Numbered from the stretch's first letter, positions 7,266 to 15,043 are shown. The stretch is DNA of 15,617 nucleotides from Bordetella parapertussis (GCA_945882005.1 CAMCWG010000033.1:1-15617), one strand, 5' to 3'. Notes: a model not told the origin generated them from the letters alone. A program made the numbers and translations.

Positions 7266-8498
7266 GTGGATTTTGAAGCCTGGTGGCTGATATTTGTGCC
7301 GTTGCTGTTCGCCCTGGGTTGGCTTGCTGCGCGCTTTGATATCAAGCAAATGCTGTCTGAAACGCGCAATCTGCCCGACTCTTATTTCAAGGGTCTTAAT
7401 TTTCTTCTTAATGAAGAACCCGATCGTGCGATTGACGCTTTTGTCGAAGTCGCCAAGCTTGATTCAGAAACCACTGAGTTGCATTTCGCTTTGGGAAGTC
7501 TCTTTAGGCGCCGTGGAGAAATGGAGCGTGCGATCCGAGTGCATCAAAGCTTATTGTTTCGCTCGGACTTGCCCATTACGCAGCGCGAGCATGCGCAACA
7601 TGAGCTTGCGCAGGACTACCTGAAAGCAGGGATGCTCGACCGCGCGGAAGAAGCTTTTGCGGTCCTCAAACAAACCTCTTTTGCCTTGCCGGCCTTACGT
7701 GCGCTGATTCGTATTTATGAGTCGGAGCATGATTGGGGGCGGGCGATCGAAGCGGTGGATAGTTTGCGTAAGTTGGTAGACGAACCCGTGCCACAACTCG
7801 TGCATTACTACTGCGAACAGGCTCAGGCTGCGCTCGCGCTTAAGCCGACTGCGGACGTGCATGCAGCCCAACATGCCTTGACACAGGCTGTCCGTGCTGC
7901 GGACGCGGCACAAGTAACCTCGGGATCGCCATCTTTGGTGCGTGTAGCGATGATCCGCGCTGGGATCGCTGGCTCTTTGCAAGACGGAGTCGCGAAGCGG
8001 CAACATTTAGAGTCGATCCTAAAACAGTCCCCTGAGTTCGCCGGTTTAATTGCGCAAGACTTGCTTGAGCATTACACGGCTTCGGACGACGCGGCTGCTG
8101 GTTTAGCGTTGCTACTTGCGCATTATGCACAATATCCTTCCCTTGATTTATTTAATGTTGTGTTTCGCGCCATGCGTGCACAGCAAAGTGCCGAGAGCGC
8201 TTGGGCCTTTGCACGCAAGTCGCTCCAGAACTATCCCTCGCTGTTGGGCTTGGACCGCTTCTTAGAAGCTGAGCTTGCGCAAGCGGAGCAAGAGGGCAAG
8301 CGTGCAGGGCCAACGCAAGTCGCCGTGCCAGGTGCGGACTTGGCCTTGTTGCGTACGTTGATCAATCGCCACACGCAACGACTGGACCGCTATGTTTGTC
8401 GTAGTTGTGGTTTTCAGGCGCGACGCTATTACTGGCAGTGTCCGGGTTGCAATGCTTGGGAAACCTACAAGCCCCGACGATTGGAAGAAATTGAATGA
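7266..8498 (+). CDS. lapB: Lipopolysaccharide assembly protein B (TPR and rubredoxin-like metal site)
   Basis: Essential adaptor that directs LpxC, the first committed enzyme of lipid A synthesis, to FtsH and so balances LPS with phospholipid. 410 residues from GTG 7266 (E. coli LapB is 389). An N-terminal membrane helix spans about 6-21 (WWLIFVPLLFALGWLA). A long TPR array spans about 35-335; EPDRAIDAFVEVAKLD and GEMERAIRVHQSLL are clear repeat units. The C-terminal rubredoxin-type metal knuckle has C378, C381, C392 and C395 (YVCRSCGF and QCPGC). The last bases ATGA overlap the hldA start, so LpxC control and heptose synthesis are translationally linked here. About 20 residues near 341-358 (EGKRAGPTQVAVPGADL) form a loosely conserved linker before the metal domain. 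Confidence 0.95.
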   Translation: MDFEAWWLIFVPLLFALGWLAARFDIKQMLSETRNLPDSYFKGLNFLLNEEPDRAIDAFVEVAKLDSETTELHFALGSLFRRRGEMERAIRVHQSLLFRSDLPITQREHAQHELAQDYLKAGMLDRAEEAFAVLKQTSFALPALRALIRIYESEHDWGRAIEAVDSLRKLVDEPVPQLVHYYCEQAQAALALKPTADVHAAQHALTQAVRAADAAQVTSGSPSLVRVAMIRAGIAGSLQDGVAKRQHLESILKQSPEFAGLIAQDLLEHYTASDDAAAGLALLLAHYAQYPSLDLFNVVFRAMRAQQSAESAWAFARKSLQNYPSLLGLDRFLEAELAQAEQEGKRAGPTQVAVPGADLALLRTLINRHTQRLDRYVCRSCGFQARRYYWQCPGCNAWETYKPRRLEEIE

Positions 8499-9424
8499 AG
8501 CCATTTCCAAAAGCAGCAATTGAAAAAGCACGCGTTCTCGTGGTGGGTGATGTCATGCTCGACCGCTATTGGTTCGGTGAGGTGGAGCGCATCTCACCCG
8601 AAGCCCCTGTGCCGGTCGTGCATGTCGCCAAGCGCGAAGACCGACTGGGCGGCGCTGCGAACGTTGCGCGCAATGCTGTCGCCTTAGGGGCGCAGGTAAC
8701 ACTCGTGGGCCTGGTGGGGGAAGATGAGGCAGCAACCCGTGTCAGTATCCTGTTAGGTGAGGCAGGTGTCAAAGCGCATTTGGTTGCTGATGCACATCAT
8801 CCGACGACACTCAAAATGCGTGTCTTGGGGCGTCAGCAGCAGCTACTGCGTATCGACTTTGAAGAAAAACCAACACCGAGCTTGTTGGAATCGTTGGCTG
8901 AACGCGTGGCTCCACTACTGGCGCAACACGATGTGGTTGTGTTTTCAGACTACGCAAAAGGCGCTTTGGCTCAGGTTGAGAAACTGATTGCCATGGCACG
9001 TGAAAAACGGCTGCCAATTTTGGTGGATCCAAAAGGTAGCAACTACCAGCGCTACCGCGGTGCCACGCTTGTGACGCCCAACCGTAGCGAAATGCAACAG
9101 GCTGTTGGTCAGTGGCAGACTGAGTCCGAGCTCAGTGAACGTGCACAAGCGCTGCGTACCGAGCTCGAACTCGAAGCCCTACTTGTCACGCGCTCTGAAC
9201 AAGGGATGACCTTGTGTATGGAATCAGGCAGTGACCATGTCGATGCACAGGCGCACGAGGTTTTTGACGTGTCGGGTGCGGGCGATACGGTATTGGCAAC
9301 CTTGGCGGTCATGCGCGCAGCGGGCGTGCCTTGGGCTGAGTCGATGCGTTGGGCGAATCGGGCCGGTGGTATCGTTGTGGGTAAGTTAGGCACCTCTATC
9401 GTGACGGCAGGAGAACTCGCATGA
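8495..9424 (+). CDS. hldA: D-glycero-beta-D-manno-heptose-7-phosphate kinase (stand-alone, RfaE domain I)
   Basis: Phosphorylates D-glycero-D-manno-heptose 7-phosphate at C1, a step towards the ADP-heptose of the LPS inner core; cytoplasmic. 309 residues of the PfkB/ribokinase fold. Motifs: [21 protein letters not shown] near 18-38, [10 protein letters not shown] at 51-60, [19 protein letters not shown] near 178-196, and DVSGAGDT at 258-265 with catalytic D264. The E. coli HldE protein has a C-terminal cytidylyltransferase-fold ADP-transfer domain; it is absent here, so a separate HldC must be encoded elsewhere. The start overlaps lapB by 4 nt, with GGAAGA 6 nt upstream. The stop overlaps hldD by 4 nt. 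Confidence 0.94.
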   Translation: MKPFPKAAIEKARVLVVGDVMLDRYWFGEVERISPEAPVPVVHVAKREDRLGGAANVARNAVALGAQVTLVGLVGEDEAATRVSILLGEAGVKAHLVADAHHPTTLKMRVLGRQQQLLRIDFEEKPTPSLLESLAERVAPLLAQHDVVVFSDYAKGALAQVEKLIAMAREKRLPILVDPKGSNYQRYRGATLVTPNRSEMQQAVGQWQTESELSERAQALRTELELEALLVTRSEQGMTLCMESGSDHVDAQAHEVFDVSGAGDTVLATLAVMRAAGVPWAESMRWANRAGGIVVGKLGTSIVTAGELA

Positions 9425-10410
9425 TTGTTGTAACAGGCGCAGCCGGTTTTGTCGGCAGTAACATCGTGCGCGGTTTAAACCGCCGCGGACACACCAATAT
9501 TCTTGCTGTAGATGATTTGACGGACGGCGACAAGTTCGTCAATCTGGTTGGCGGTCAAATTGCAGACTACATGCACAAAGATGATTTTCGGCGTGGCGTG
9601 CTCGAAAGATTTTTGCCCGGCGTGCGTGCCGTGTTTCATCAAGGGGCTTGCTCGGATACCACTGAGCGCAATGGCCACTTTATGATGGACAACAATTATC
9701 GGGTAACGCTTGAGTTATTCGAGTATTGTCAGTCGCACAAGATTCCCTTCATTTATGCATCGTCGGCTGCCGTCTATGGTGCCGGGCCGATTTACGTTGA
9801 GGATGTCGCTAATGAGCGTCCCTTGAACGTCTACGGTTACTCAAAGTTTTTATTCGACCAGGTGGTGCGCGCCCGGATGAGCTCACTTACTGCGCAAGTG
9901 GTGGGTTTGCGCTACTTCAATGTCTACGGCCCACAGGAACAACATAAGGGGCGTATGGCCTCTGTTGCTTTTCACAATATGAACCAATTCCAGGCCGAAG
10001 GTCATGTCCGATTATTCGGCGGCTGGGATGGCTACGCAGATGGCGGACAGATGCGTGACTTTATCTCAGTAGATGATGTGGTTGATGTCAATTTGCACTT
10101 TCTCGAGCACTCTAAAGTGTCTGGCATTTTTAACTGCGGCACAGGTCGCGCCCAACCTTTCAATGATGTGGCGAGCGCTGTCGTGAACGCAATGCGCGGC
10201 ATGCAAGGCAAGCCAGCGCTTTCTCTTGAAGACTTAGTCAAGCAGGGCATGCTGCGCTATGTGGAATTCCCTGAAGATCTTAAAGGTCGCTACCAAAGCT
10301 ACACCCAGGCCGATGTAACTGCCTTGCGTAAGGCGGGCTTCACCGCACCCATGCGCGACGTTCAGACGGGTGTCACGGAGTACGTTCAGGCACTGCACGC
10401 ACAGAGGTGA
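9421..10410 (+). CDS. hldD: ADP-L-glycero-D-manno-heptose-6-epimerase
   Basis: Epimerises ADP-D-glycero-D-manno-heptose at C6 to the L form used by inner-core heptosyltransferases. 329 residues of the extended short-chain dehydrogenase fold. The NADP-binding [10 protein letters not shown] is at 5-14, with acidic D31-D32 at the end of strand 2. [10 protein letters not shown] is near 72-81, YASSAAVYG at 112-120, and the catalytic Y138 and K142 lie in YGYSK. The second catalytic lysine is K177 in the HKGRMAS segment. The start is supported by AGGAG (9409-9413), 7 nt upstream, inside hldA. It is the last gene of the lapA-hldD operon; no clear terminator follows, only the AT-rich inverted repeat at 10480-10506. 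Confidence 0.96.
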   Translation: MIVVTGAAGFVGSNIVRGLNRRGHTNILAVDDLTDGDKFVNLVGGQIADYMHKDDFRRGVLERFLPGVRAVFHQGACSDTTERNGHFMMDNNYRVTLELFEYCQSHKIPFIYASSAAVYGAGPIYVEDVANERPLNVYGYSKFLFDQVVRARMSSLTAQVVGLRYFNVYGPQEQHKGRMASVAFHNMNQFQAEGHVRLFGGWDGYADGGQMRDFISVDDVVDVNLHFLEHSKVSGIFNCGTGRAQPFNDVASAVVNAMRGMQGKPALSLEDLVKQGMLRYVEFPEDLKGRYQSYTQADVTALRKAGFTAPMRDVQTGVTEYVQALHAQR

Positions 10411-10479
10411 ACTCCGAATGGCTTGAGCTGTTCACATGTCACATATTGCAAAGTCAGATCACGCAACATAGCGCAACGT

Positions 10480-10506
10480 AAACAAGATTCACGTCGAGTC
10501 TTGTTT
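10480..10506. repeat. Inverted repeat in hldD-comEA intergenic region
   Basis: AAACAAGATTC (10480-10490), loop ACGTC (10491-10495), GAGTCTTGTTT (10496-10506). The arms pair over 11 positions with a single T-G wobble. Just upstream CGCAAC occurs twice 10 bp apart (10462-10467 and 10472-10477). The repeat ends 24 nt before the ATG of the ComEA-like gene. It may be a weak terminator for hldD, an operator, or an mRNA leader hairpin; the sequence does not decide. Apart from these elements the 120-base gap shows no confident promoter. Confidence 0.4.
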
Positions 10507-10520
10507 GATCGTTTATCCCT

Positions 10521-10524
10521 AGGA
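10521..10524 (+). promoter_or_regulatory. Ribosome binding site fixing the ComEA-like start
   Basis: AGGA, 6 nt before ATG 10531. It selects this ATG over the longer in-frame extension beginning at 10423. Confidence 0.65.
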
Positions 10525-10530
10525 TGCGCT

Positions 10531-11037
10531 ATGAATCCCTTTCTCGTTGATCCCGTCGCTCGGCCGATTGCACAAACCCTGCCTGGCGAATGGAATTCGC
10601 TCGTACCTGCTCGACGCGCGACTCGACCCTTTCGGTATCGTGCCGGCCGGTTTGCCGTTGCGGCAGCAGGGCTCGGGGCCGGTCTCAGTAGTGGTTTTGC
10701 TGCCTATGCATTAGATGTAAATGTGGCCTCGGTAGCAGAGTTGGAGCGCCTACGTGGAATTGGTCCGCGGACTGCACAGATGATTATCCAAGAACGTACC
10801 CGTGCAGGGGCGTTTGAGTCGCTCTCTGATTTATCCGATCGTGTGCGTGGCTTGGGTGCGCAGCGCATCAAGGTTTTGCAGAGCTTGGGGTTACGGGTTG
10901 GTCCCGCAGATAAAGCTTCTCGAGCTGCAGGCGCACCGCACCAGGATTTTAGTCTTAGGGCTTCGCATCAATCTAGCCGAGATGGTGTCATGCCTGTGTT
11001 GTTGCCTGGAGTGATAGTCCCTCCGGAGCCTAAGTAA
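10531..11037 (+). CDS. ComEA-like helix-hairpin-helix DNA-binding membrane protein
   Basis: 168 residues from ATG 10531. Residues 1-40 are basic and presumably cytoplasmic (Arg-rich, RRATRPFRYRAGR at the end). Residues 41-60 form an Ala/Gly-rich hydrophobic segment ending AAYA, which could be a signal anchor or a late signal peptide. Residues 61-122 form a ComEA-type helix-hairpin-helix domain: LDVNVASVAELERLRGIGP (canonical has N-x-A at the same place) and GIGPRTAQMIIQERT, then a second hairpin RVRGLGAQRIKVLQSLG. A 45-residue tail without a recognised domain ends in PPEPK. The family binds double-stranded DNA in the periplasm during natural transformation. Many betaproteobacteria carry short ComEA-like proteins whose role is less certain. 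The gene is flanked by its own leader upstream and cysM 28 nt downstream. Confidence 0.8.
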   Translation: MNPFLVDPVARPIAQTLPGEWNSLVPARRATRPFRYRAGRFAVAAAGLGAGLSSGFAAYALDVNVASVAELERLRGIGPRTAQMIIQERTRAGAFESLSDLSDRVRGLGAQRIKVLQSLGLRVGPADKASRAAGAPHQDFSLRASHQSSRDGVMPVLLPGVIVPPEPK

Positions 11038-11064
11038 TCGTGGTTGCGACCGAGGCATTTTCGG

Positions 11065-11070
11065 TATGAT
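11065..11070 (+). promoter_or_regulatory. Possible -10 element overlapping the cysM start region
   Basis: TATGAT matches the -10 consensus at 5 of 6 positions. TTGCGA (11044-11049) is a -35 candidate with a short 15-nt spacer. If used, transcription would begin at about 11077-11078, at the second cysM ATG. Confidence 0.3.
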
Positions 11071-11992
11071 TAATCCTATGAAAACCTATCCTACCGTTGA
11101 AAATGCCGTCGGTCAGACGCCACTCGTCCGGCTCCAGCGTCTGCCGGGCGCCATTGCGAGCCAACGCGGCAATATTGTCCTCGGCAAACTCGAGGGTAAC
11201 AATCCCGCTGGCTCAGTGAAAGATCGACCCGCCTTGTCCATGATTCTTGGGGCGGAGGCGCGGGGTGAAATAAAGCCCGGCGACACCCTTATCGAAGCCA
11301 CGAGCGGCAATACGGGTATTGCCTTGGCAATGACCGCGGCGATGCGTGGCTACAAAATGATCCTGATCATGCCGGACAACCTGTCGGTTGAACGGCGTGC
11401 GTCCATGGCAGCCTATGGGGCAAAGCTTATTTTGACGTCTGCGAGTCAAGGCGGCATGGAGTATGCGCGTGATCTCGCCAGCAAAATGCAGGCTGAAGGG
11501 CAAGGTAAGGTATTGGATCAGTTCTCCAACCCGGATAACCCGCTTGCACACTTTAAAACGACAGGTCCAGAGCTCTGGGATCAAACGGACGGCCAGATCA
11601 CGCACTTTGTCAGTGCCATGGGTACGACCGGCACGATCATGGGCGTTAGTCGCTATCTAAAATTAAAAAATCCGGATATAAAAATTGTAGGAGCTCAGCC
11701 TGCGGAAGGTTCACAAATTGCGGGTATCCGGAAATGGCCAGAGGCCTATTTGCCCGCGATTTACGATCCGAGCTTGGTGGATCAGTTTGAACTGATTGAG
11801 CAGAAAGATGCTGAGGCGATGGCGCGCAGGCTTGCTGCAGAGGAAGGCATTTGTGCGGGCGTTTCTGCCGCAGGTGCTTTAGTTGCTGCCCTGCGGGTGG
11901 CGCATCAGGCCAAAAACGCCACGATCGCGTTTATTGTTTGCGACCGTGGCGATAGGTACCTGTCGACCGGCTTGTTTGACGAGCAGGTCTAA
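11066..11992 (+). CDS. cysM: Cysteine synthase B (O-acetylserine sulfhydrylase B)
   Basis: Makes cysteine from O-acetylserine and sulfide; CysM-type enzymes can also use thiosulfate. 308 residues from ATG 11066, or 304 from ATG 11078, which fits homologues beginning near TYPTVENAVG at least as well. PLP lysine K52 is in NPAGSVKDR (numbered from 11066). The substrate loop TSGNTG is at 79-84 and the phosphate-binding GTTGT at 186-190. CysM-like features are MPDNLSVERRASMAAYGA, the IRKWPEAYLP segment, and the terminal DRGDRYLSTGLF. The E. coli-type GVSSGGA reads GVSAAGA here. GAGG at 11052-11055 is 10 nt from the first ATG. TATGAT at 11065-11070 resembles a -10 element, which would make the message start at or beside ATG 11078. 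It is convergent with mltB, with only 15 nt between the stops. Confidence 0.94.
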   Translation: MINPMKTYPTVENAVGQTPLVRLQRLPGAIASQRGNIVLGKLEGNNPAGSVKDRPALSMILGAEARGEIKPGDTLIEATSGNTGIALAMTAAMRGYKMILIMPDNLSVERRASMAAYGAKLILTSASQGGMEYARDLASKMQAEGQGKVLDQFSNPDNPLAHFKTTGPELWDQTDGQITHFVSAMGTTGTIMGVSRYLKLKNPDIKIVGAQPAEGSQIAGIRKWPEAYLPAIYDPSLVDQFELIEQKDAEAMARRLAAEEGICAGVSAAGALVAALRVAHQAKNATIAFIVCDRGDRYLSTGLFDEQV

Positions 11993-12007
11993 GCGCGACC
12001 AAACGGC

Positions 12008-13144
12008 CTAGGGTTTAGCGAGTTCAGCCGCGAGATCGGCAACCGAGGCTGCATAAAAGTAGCTTCGGTTGTATTGCGTGATGGTGAAGAAGTTTGGTGT
12101 AGCGGTGCGCAGTTCGACCGTTCCTGCTGACTCTTCCGGCAGATCAATCACGCCAAGCGCTGCACGCATCCAGGCACCTTCTTTTGCCCCCGGAGCCGGG
12201 CGAGCTCCTGCGGCGCGAAGCTGTGGCCAATCCAGTGTGGGCTTGAGCCCACCGTCGACCAATTTGCCGGCCGAAGCAGGGAGCGTCACCGGCGCAAAGA
12301 CAGGCAACCCACGCTGCCAGCCATGCTCCACTAAAAAGTTTGCGACCGACATGATGGCATCGGGCACACTGCTCGATAGATTGATCTGGGCTGCACCGCT
12401 TGCACTTACCGCAAAGCGTTTGATGCTACCGGGCATGAATTGTGGGATGCCGATCGCACCCGCATAAGAGGCCTTAATTGACCGAGCATCGAGGCGGCCG
12501 GTTAGGTCGAGCTCAATTAAATCAGCCAACTGGTTGCGAAACAGATCTGCGCGGTCTGGCCGTTTGGGGTCGGGATAGTCGAAGGCCAGCGATGTCAATG
12601 CGTCGAGTGCACGGAAGTTACCTTGGCTGCGGCCATACAGCGTCTCAACGCCAATGATGGCGGCAATAATATTCGCGGGCACACCGTAGCGTTCAGCCGC
12701 CCGATTAAGCTCGGTGCTGTATTGCTCCATGAAAGCGCGACCCTGGTTGATACGGATGGGCTCGACAAAGCGCCCGCGGTATTGTTTCCAGCTGCGCGGC
12801 GCGCGGGGCTGCCCGACCGCAGGAGGGGTGACAATTCGGATAACTGTTTCGCTATAACGCGCATCTGCTAGCAGTGCGAGGACCGCTGGCTCTGATAGCT
12901 TGCGGGTCGCGGCAAGCTCAACGCCAAAGCTTTGGATCGCAGCCCGTCGCGAGGCCAGGGTATGGCCCCCAGCAGGTGTGGCCCGACCGGGAATGGAGCC
13001 TGTTTCGGCGGGCTTAGTCGGGTTGGCGCTCGGGGTATTGTTGGTGTTGCTAGGTGTGTTCGCAGGCGGACGGGTAGGGCTGGTACAGGCACCCAGAAGC
13101 ACTGCACATCCGGCGAGAAAGGCGAGGCGATGCATCGGCAGCAT
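12008..13144 (-). CDS. mltB: Membrane-bound lytic murein transglycosylase B (lipoprotein)
   Basis: Cleaves the glycan strands of peptidoglycan, leaving 1,6-anhydro-muramyl ends, at the inner face of the outer membrane. 378 residues. The signal peptide MLPMHRLAFLAGCAVLLGAC ends in a lipobox with lipidated C20. The residues after it are T and S, with no Asp at +2, so outer-membrane sorting is expected. Residues 21-60 are a Pro/Thr/Asn-rich linker. The catalytic domain has E167 in IIGVETLYGRSQGNFRALDAL, followed by SYAGAIGIPQFMPGSI (226-241) and TPNFFTITQYNRS near 349. The start at 13144 is supported by AAGGGA (13155-13150 on the minus strand) with 5-nt spacing; the alternative ATG at 13135 lacks this. 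The gene is divergent from etfB and convergent with cysM. Confidence 0.94.
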   Translation of the reverse strand: MLPMHRLAFLAGCAVLLGACTSPTRPPANTPSNTNNTPSANPTKPAETGSIPGRATPAGGHTLASRRAAIQSFGVELAATRKLSEPAVLALLADARYSETVIRIVTPPAVGQPRAPRSWKQYRGRFVEPIRINQGRAFMEQYSTELNRAAERYGVPANIIAAIIGVETLYGRSQGNFRALDALTSLAFDYPDPKRPDRADLFRNQLADLIELDLTGRLDARSIKASYAGAIGIPQFMPGSIKRFAVSASGAAQINLSSSVPDAIMSVANFLVEHGWQRGLPVFAPVTLPASAGKLVDGGLKPTLDWPQLRAAGARPAPGAKEGAWMRAALGVIDLPEESAGTVELRTATPNFFTITQYNRSYFYAASVADLAAELAKP

Positions 13145-13171
13145 AAATATCCCTTATGTCGTGATGTGCTT

Positions 13172-13177
13172 ATGATA
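13172..13177 (-). promoter_or_regulatory. Possible -10 element for mltB
   Basis: Read on the minus strand, TATCAT matches the -10 consensus at 5 of 6 positions and would start transcription about 20 nt before the mltB ATG. No convincing -35 is seen. Confidence 0.3.
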
Positions 13178-13226
13178 CCCGTCCAGCCCAGCCGCATTAG
13201 GGCTATCGGAGTAGATTCCGCATATC

Positions 13227-13258
13227 CGGTAAAATCCTAGAGGAATCGGAGTTTACCG
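13227..13258. repeat. Inverted repeat upstream of etfB (operator or leader hairpin)
   Basis: CGGTAAAATCC (13227-13237) and GGAGTTTACCG (13248-13258) pair at 10 of 11 positions around a 10-nt centre. The left arm covers the candidate -10 element and the right arm would be in the leader. A T-run (13264-13268) follows five bases later. It could be a repressor operator or an mRNA hairpin. Confidence 0.45.
13230..13235 (+). promoter_or_regulatory. Probable -10 element for etfB-etfA
   Basis: TAAAAT, 5 of 6 matches to the -10 consensus, in the divergent mltB-etfB region. It would start transcription near 13242, leaving a leader of about 45 nt. No good -35 is visible, which may point to activator dependence. 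The element lies inside the left arm of the inverted repeat at 13227-13258. Confidence 0.4.
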
Positions 13259-13286
13259 AGCTGTTTTTATCTCTGGAGATCGCTGG

Positions 13287-14036
13287 ATGAAGGTGCTTGT
13301 GCCTGTAAAACGCGTCGTGGACTACAACGTCAAAGTACGCGTCAAGTCGGACCAGTCGGGTGTCGATATTGCAAACGTAAAAATGTCGATGAATCCTTTC
13401 GATGAAATCGCGGTCGAAGAAGCGACACGATTGAAAGAAAAAGGCTCTGCAACGGAAGTCGTCGCAGTGTCATGCGGTGTTGCGCAGTGTCAAGAGACGT
13501 TGCGTACAGCAATGGCCATTGGTGCCGATCGTGGCATTCTGGTGCAGACAGACGCTGAACTTCAGCCGCTTGCCGTGGCGAAACTACTGAAAGTATTGGC
13601 CGAAAAAGAACAACCCCAGCTGATGATTTTGGGCAAGCAGGCCATTGATGATGATGCAAACCAGACCGGACAGATGTTGGCCGCGTTATTGGGATGGTCA
13701 CAGGCCACGTTTGCGAGCAAGATCGAATTGCTGGACGGCATCGCGCGTGTCACGCGTGAAGTCGATGGTGGACTCGAAACCATTGATCTGAAATTGCCAG
13801 CGATTGTCACAACAGATTTGCGTTTGAATGAGCCGCGCTACGTGACGTTACCAAACATCATGAAAGCCAAGAAGAAGCAGCTCGACACAGTCACGCCTGA
13901 AGAACTCGGCGTTGACGTCTCGCCTCGGCTCAAGACGCTCAAGGTATGCGAGCCAGCAGGTCGCTCCGCTGGTGTCAAAGTGCCTGATGTTGCGGCACTG
14001 GTTGATAAACTCAAGAATGAAGCCAAGGTGGTTTGA
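13287..14036 (+). CDS. etfB: Electron transfer flavoprotein subunit beta
   Basis: Beta subunit of the cytoplasmic heterodimer that carries electrons from acyl-CoA and related dehydrogenases to ETF:quinone oxidoreductase. 249 residues, normal length. The N terminus is [31 protein letters not shown] is near 36-46 and the AMP-binding [15 protein letters not shown] at 116-130. The family signature and dehydrogenase-recognition loop [15 protein letters not shown] is at 183-197. GGAG (13274-13277) lies 9 nt before the ATG. The TGA comes 2 nt before the etfA ATG, so the two subunits are made together. The gene downstream of etfA encodes an acyl-CoA dehydrogenase, a natural electron donor. Confidence 0.97.
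   Translation: MKVLVPVKRVVDYNVKVRVKSDQSGVDIANVKMSMNPFDEIAVEEATRLKEKGSATEVVAVSCGVAQCQETLRTAMAIGADRGILVQTDAELQPLAVAKLLKVLAEKEQPQLMILGKQAIDDDANQTGQMLAALLGWSQATFASKIELLDGIARVTREVDGGLETIDLKLPAIVTTDLRLNEPRYVTLPNIMKAKKKQLDTVTPEELGVDVSPRLKTLKVCEPAGRSAGVKVPDVAALVDKLKNEAKVV
14025..14031 (+). promoter_or_regulatory. Ribosome binding site fixing the etfA start
   Basis: AAGGTGG, 7 nt before ATG 14039 and inside the etfB 3' end. It selects ATG 14039 over the in-frame TTG at 14033. Confidence 0.65.
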
Positions 14037-14038
14037 TT

Positions 14039-14965
14039 ATGTCGATACTTGTCATCGCTGAACACGATAATGTTCAACTCAAAGGCGCCACACACAACGT
14101 TGTGGCGGCTGCTACCAAAATCGGTGGAGACATCCACGTATTGGTTGCGGGTGCCAATGCACGTGCGGTAGCGGACCACGCTGCCAAGCTTGCTGGCGTT
14201 TCGAAGGTCTTGCTCGCTGAGTCGCCCGCTTTGGCCGATGGTTTGGCTGAGAACGTCGCTGAGCAGGTGCTTGCGTTGGCTTCGGGCTATAGCCATATTC
14301 TGTTTGCCGCAACAGCTTCGGGCAAAAACGTTGCACCACGCGTTGCGGCGCGTCTCGATGTGGCGCAAATCTCTGAAATCCAAGCTGTGGATTCAGCCGA
14401 TACCTTCCAGCGCGCAATTTATGCCGGTAACGCGGTGGCAACGGTGCAGTCGACAGACGCAACGAAAGTCATCACGGTGCGTACAACTGGTTTTGACGCA
14501 GTGGCTGAATCGGGTAGCGGGGCGGTTGAAGCGGTGACTGCAGCAGCAGGTGCTGGTCTATCAACCTTCGTAAGCCGTGAAGTCGCTAAAAGTGATCGCC
14601 CCGAATTGGCCGGTGCAAAAGTGGTCGTGTCCGGTGGTCGTGGCATGGGCAGCGCTGAGAACTTCAAGATTCTGGATCCACTTGCGGATAAGCTTGGCGC
14701 TGCGCTTGGTGCCTCGCGTGCTGCGGTCGATGCGGGCTATGCTCCAAATGACTGGCAGGTCGGTCAAACCGGTAAGATCGTGGCCCCACAGCTCTATGTT
14801 GCGATCGGTATTTCTGGTGCGATTCAGCACTTGGCCGGTATGAAAGACTCTAAAGTCATTGTTGCGGTCAACAAAGACGGTGAAGCACCTATTTTTGGCG
14901 TGGCAGATTATGGCTTAGTTGCGGACTTGTTCCAAGCTGTCCCCGAGTTAGTGACGACCCTTTAA
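14039..14965 (+). CDS. etfA: Electron transfer flavoprotein subunit alpha
   Basis: FAD-carrying alpha subunit of ETF. I choose ATG 14039 ([11 protein letters not shown]), giving 308 residues, because a good ribosome site lies 7 nt upstream and homologues begin this way; a TTG two codons earlier overlaps etfB and is unlikely. The N-terminal alpha/beta domain spans about 1-185. The C-terminal FAD domain has [15 protein letters not shown] (195-209), [21 protein letters not shown] (226-246, the signature that binds FAD) and [17 protein letters not shown] (252-268), all intact. The gene is followed within 30 nt by a strong terminator. Confidence 0.97.
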   Translation: MSILVIAEHDNVQLKGATHNVVAAATKIGGDIHVLVAGANARAVADHAAKLAGVSKVLLAESPALADGLAENVAEQVLALASGYSHILFAATASGKNVAPRVAARLDVAQISEIQAVDSADTFQRAIYAGNAVATVQSTDATKVITVRTTGFDAVAESGSGAVEAVTAAAGAGLSTFVSREVAKSDRPELAGAKVVVSGGRGMGSAENFKILDPLADKLGAALGASRAAVDAGYAPNDWQVGQTGKIVAPQLYVAIGISGAIQHLAGMKDSKVIVAVNKDGEAPIFGVADYGLVADLFQAVPELVTTL

Positions 14966-14991
14966 GGAGCGCATGCTGACTCAGTAGCATT

Positions 14992-15023
14992 AAAATCCCG
15001 TCTATCTAGACGGGATTTTTTTT
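14992..15023 (+). terminator. Intrinsic terminator after etfA
   Basis: AAAATCCCGTCT (14992-15003), loop ATCT (15004-15007), AGACGGGATTTT (15008-15019), with an unbroken run of eight T at 15016-15023. A stem of up to 12 bp makes this the strongest terminator in the window. It closes etfB-etfA and lies only 20 nt before the next start codon. Confidence 0.93.
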
Positions 15024-15043
15024 ACCTCTTCGGTTGATCAAAT

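Noticed and set aside
10423..10530. Upstream 36-codon extension of the ComEA-like gene
   Set aside because: ATG 10531 has an AGGA site 6 nt upstream, and the extension covers the inverted repeat and direct repeats of the intergenic region.
11049..11065. ACCGA/TCGGT mini-hairpin just before cysM
   Set aside because: A 5-bp stem with a 7-nt loop is too weak and too likely by chance to call.
14033..14038. TTG start two codons upstream for etfA
   Set aside because: ATG 14039 has a better-placed ribosome site and matches the family N terminus.
13838..14383. 181-codon open frame antisense to the etfB-etfA junction
   Set aside because: It covers two well-conserved genes on the plus strand and its translation resembles no family I know.
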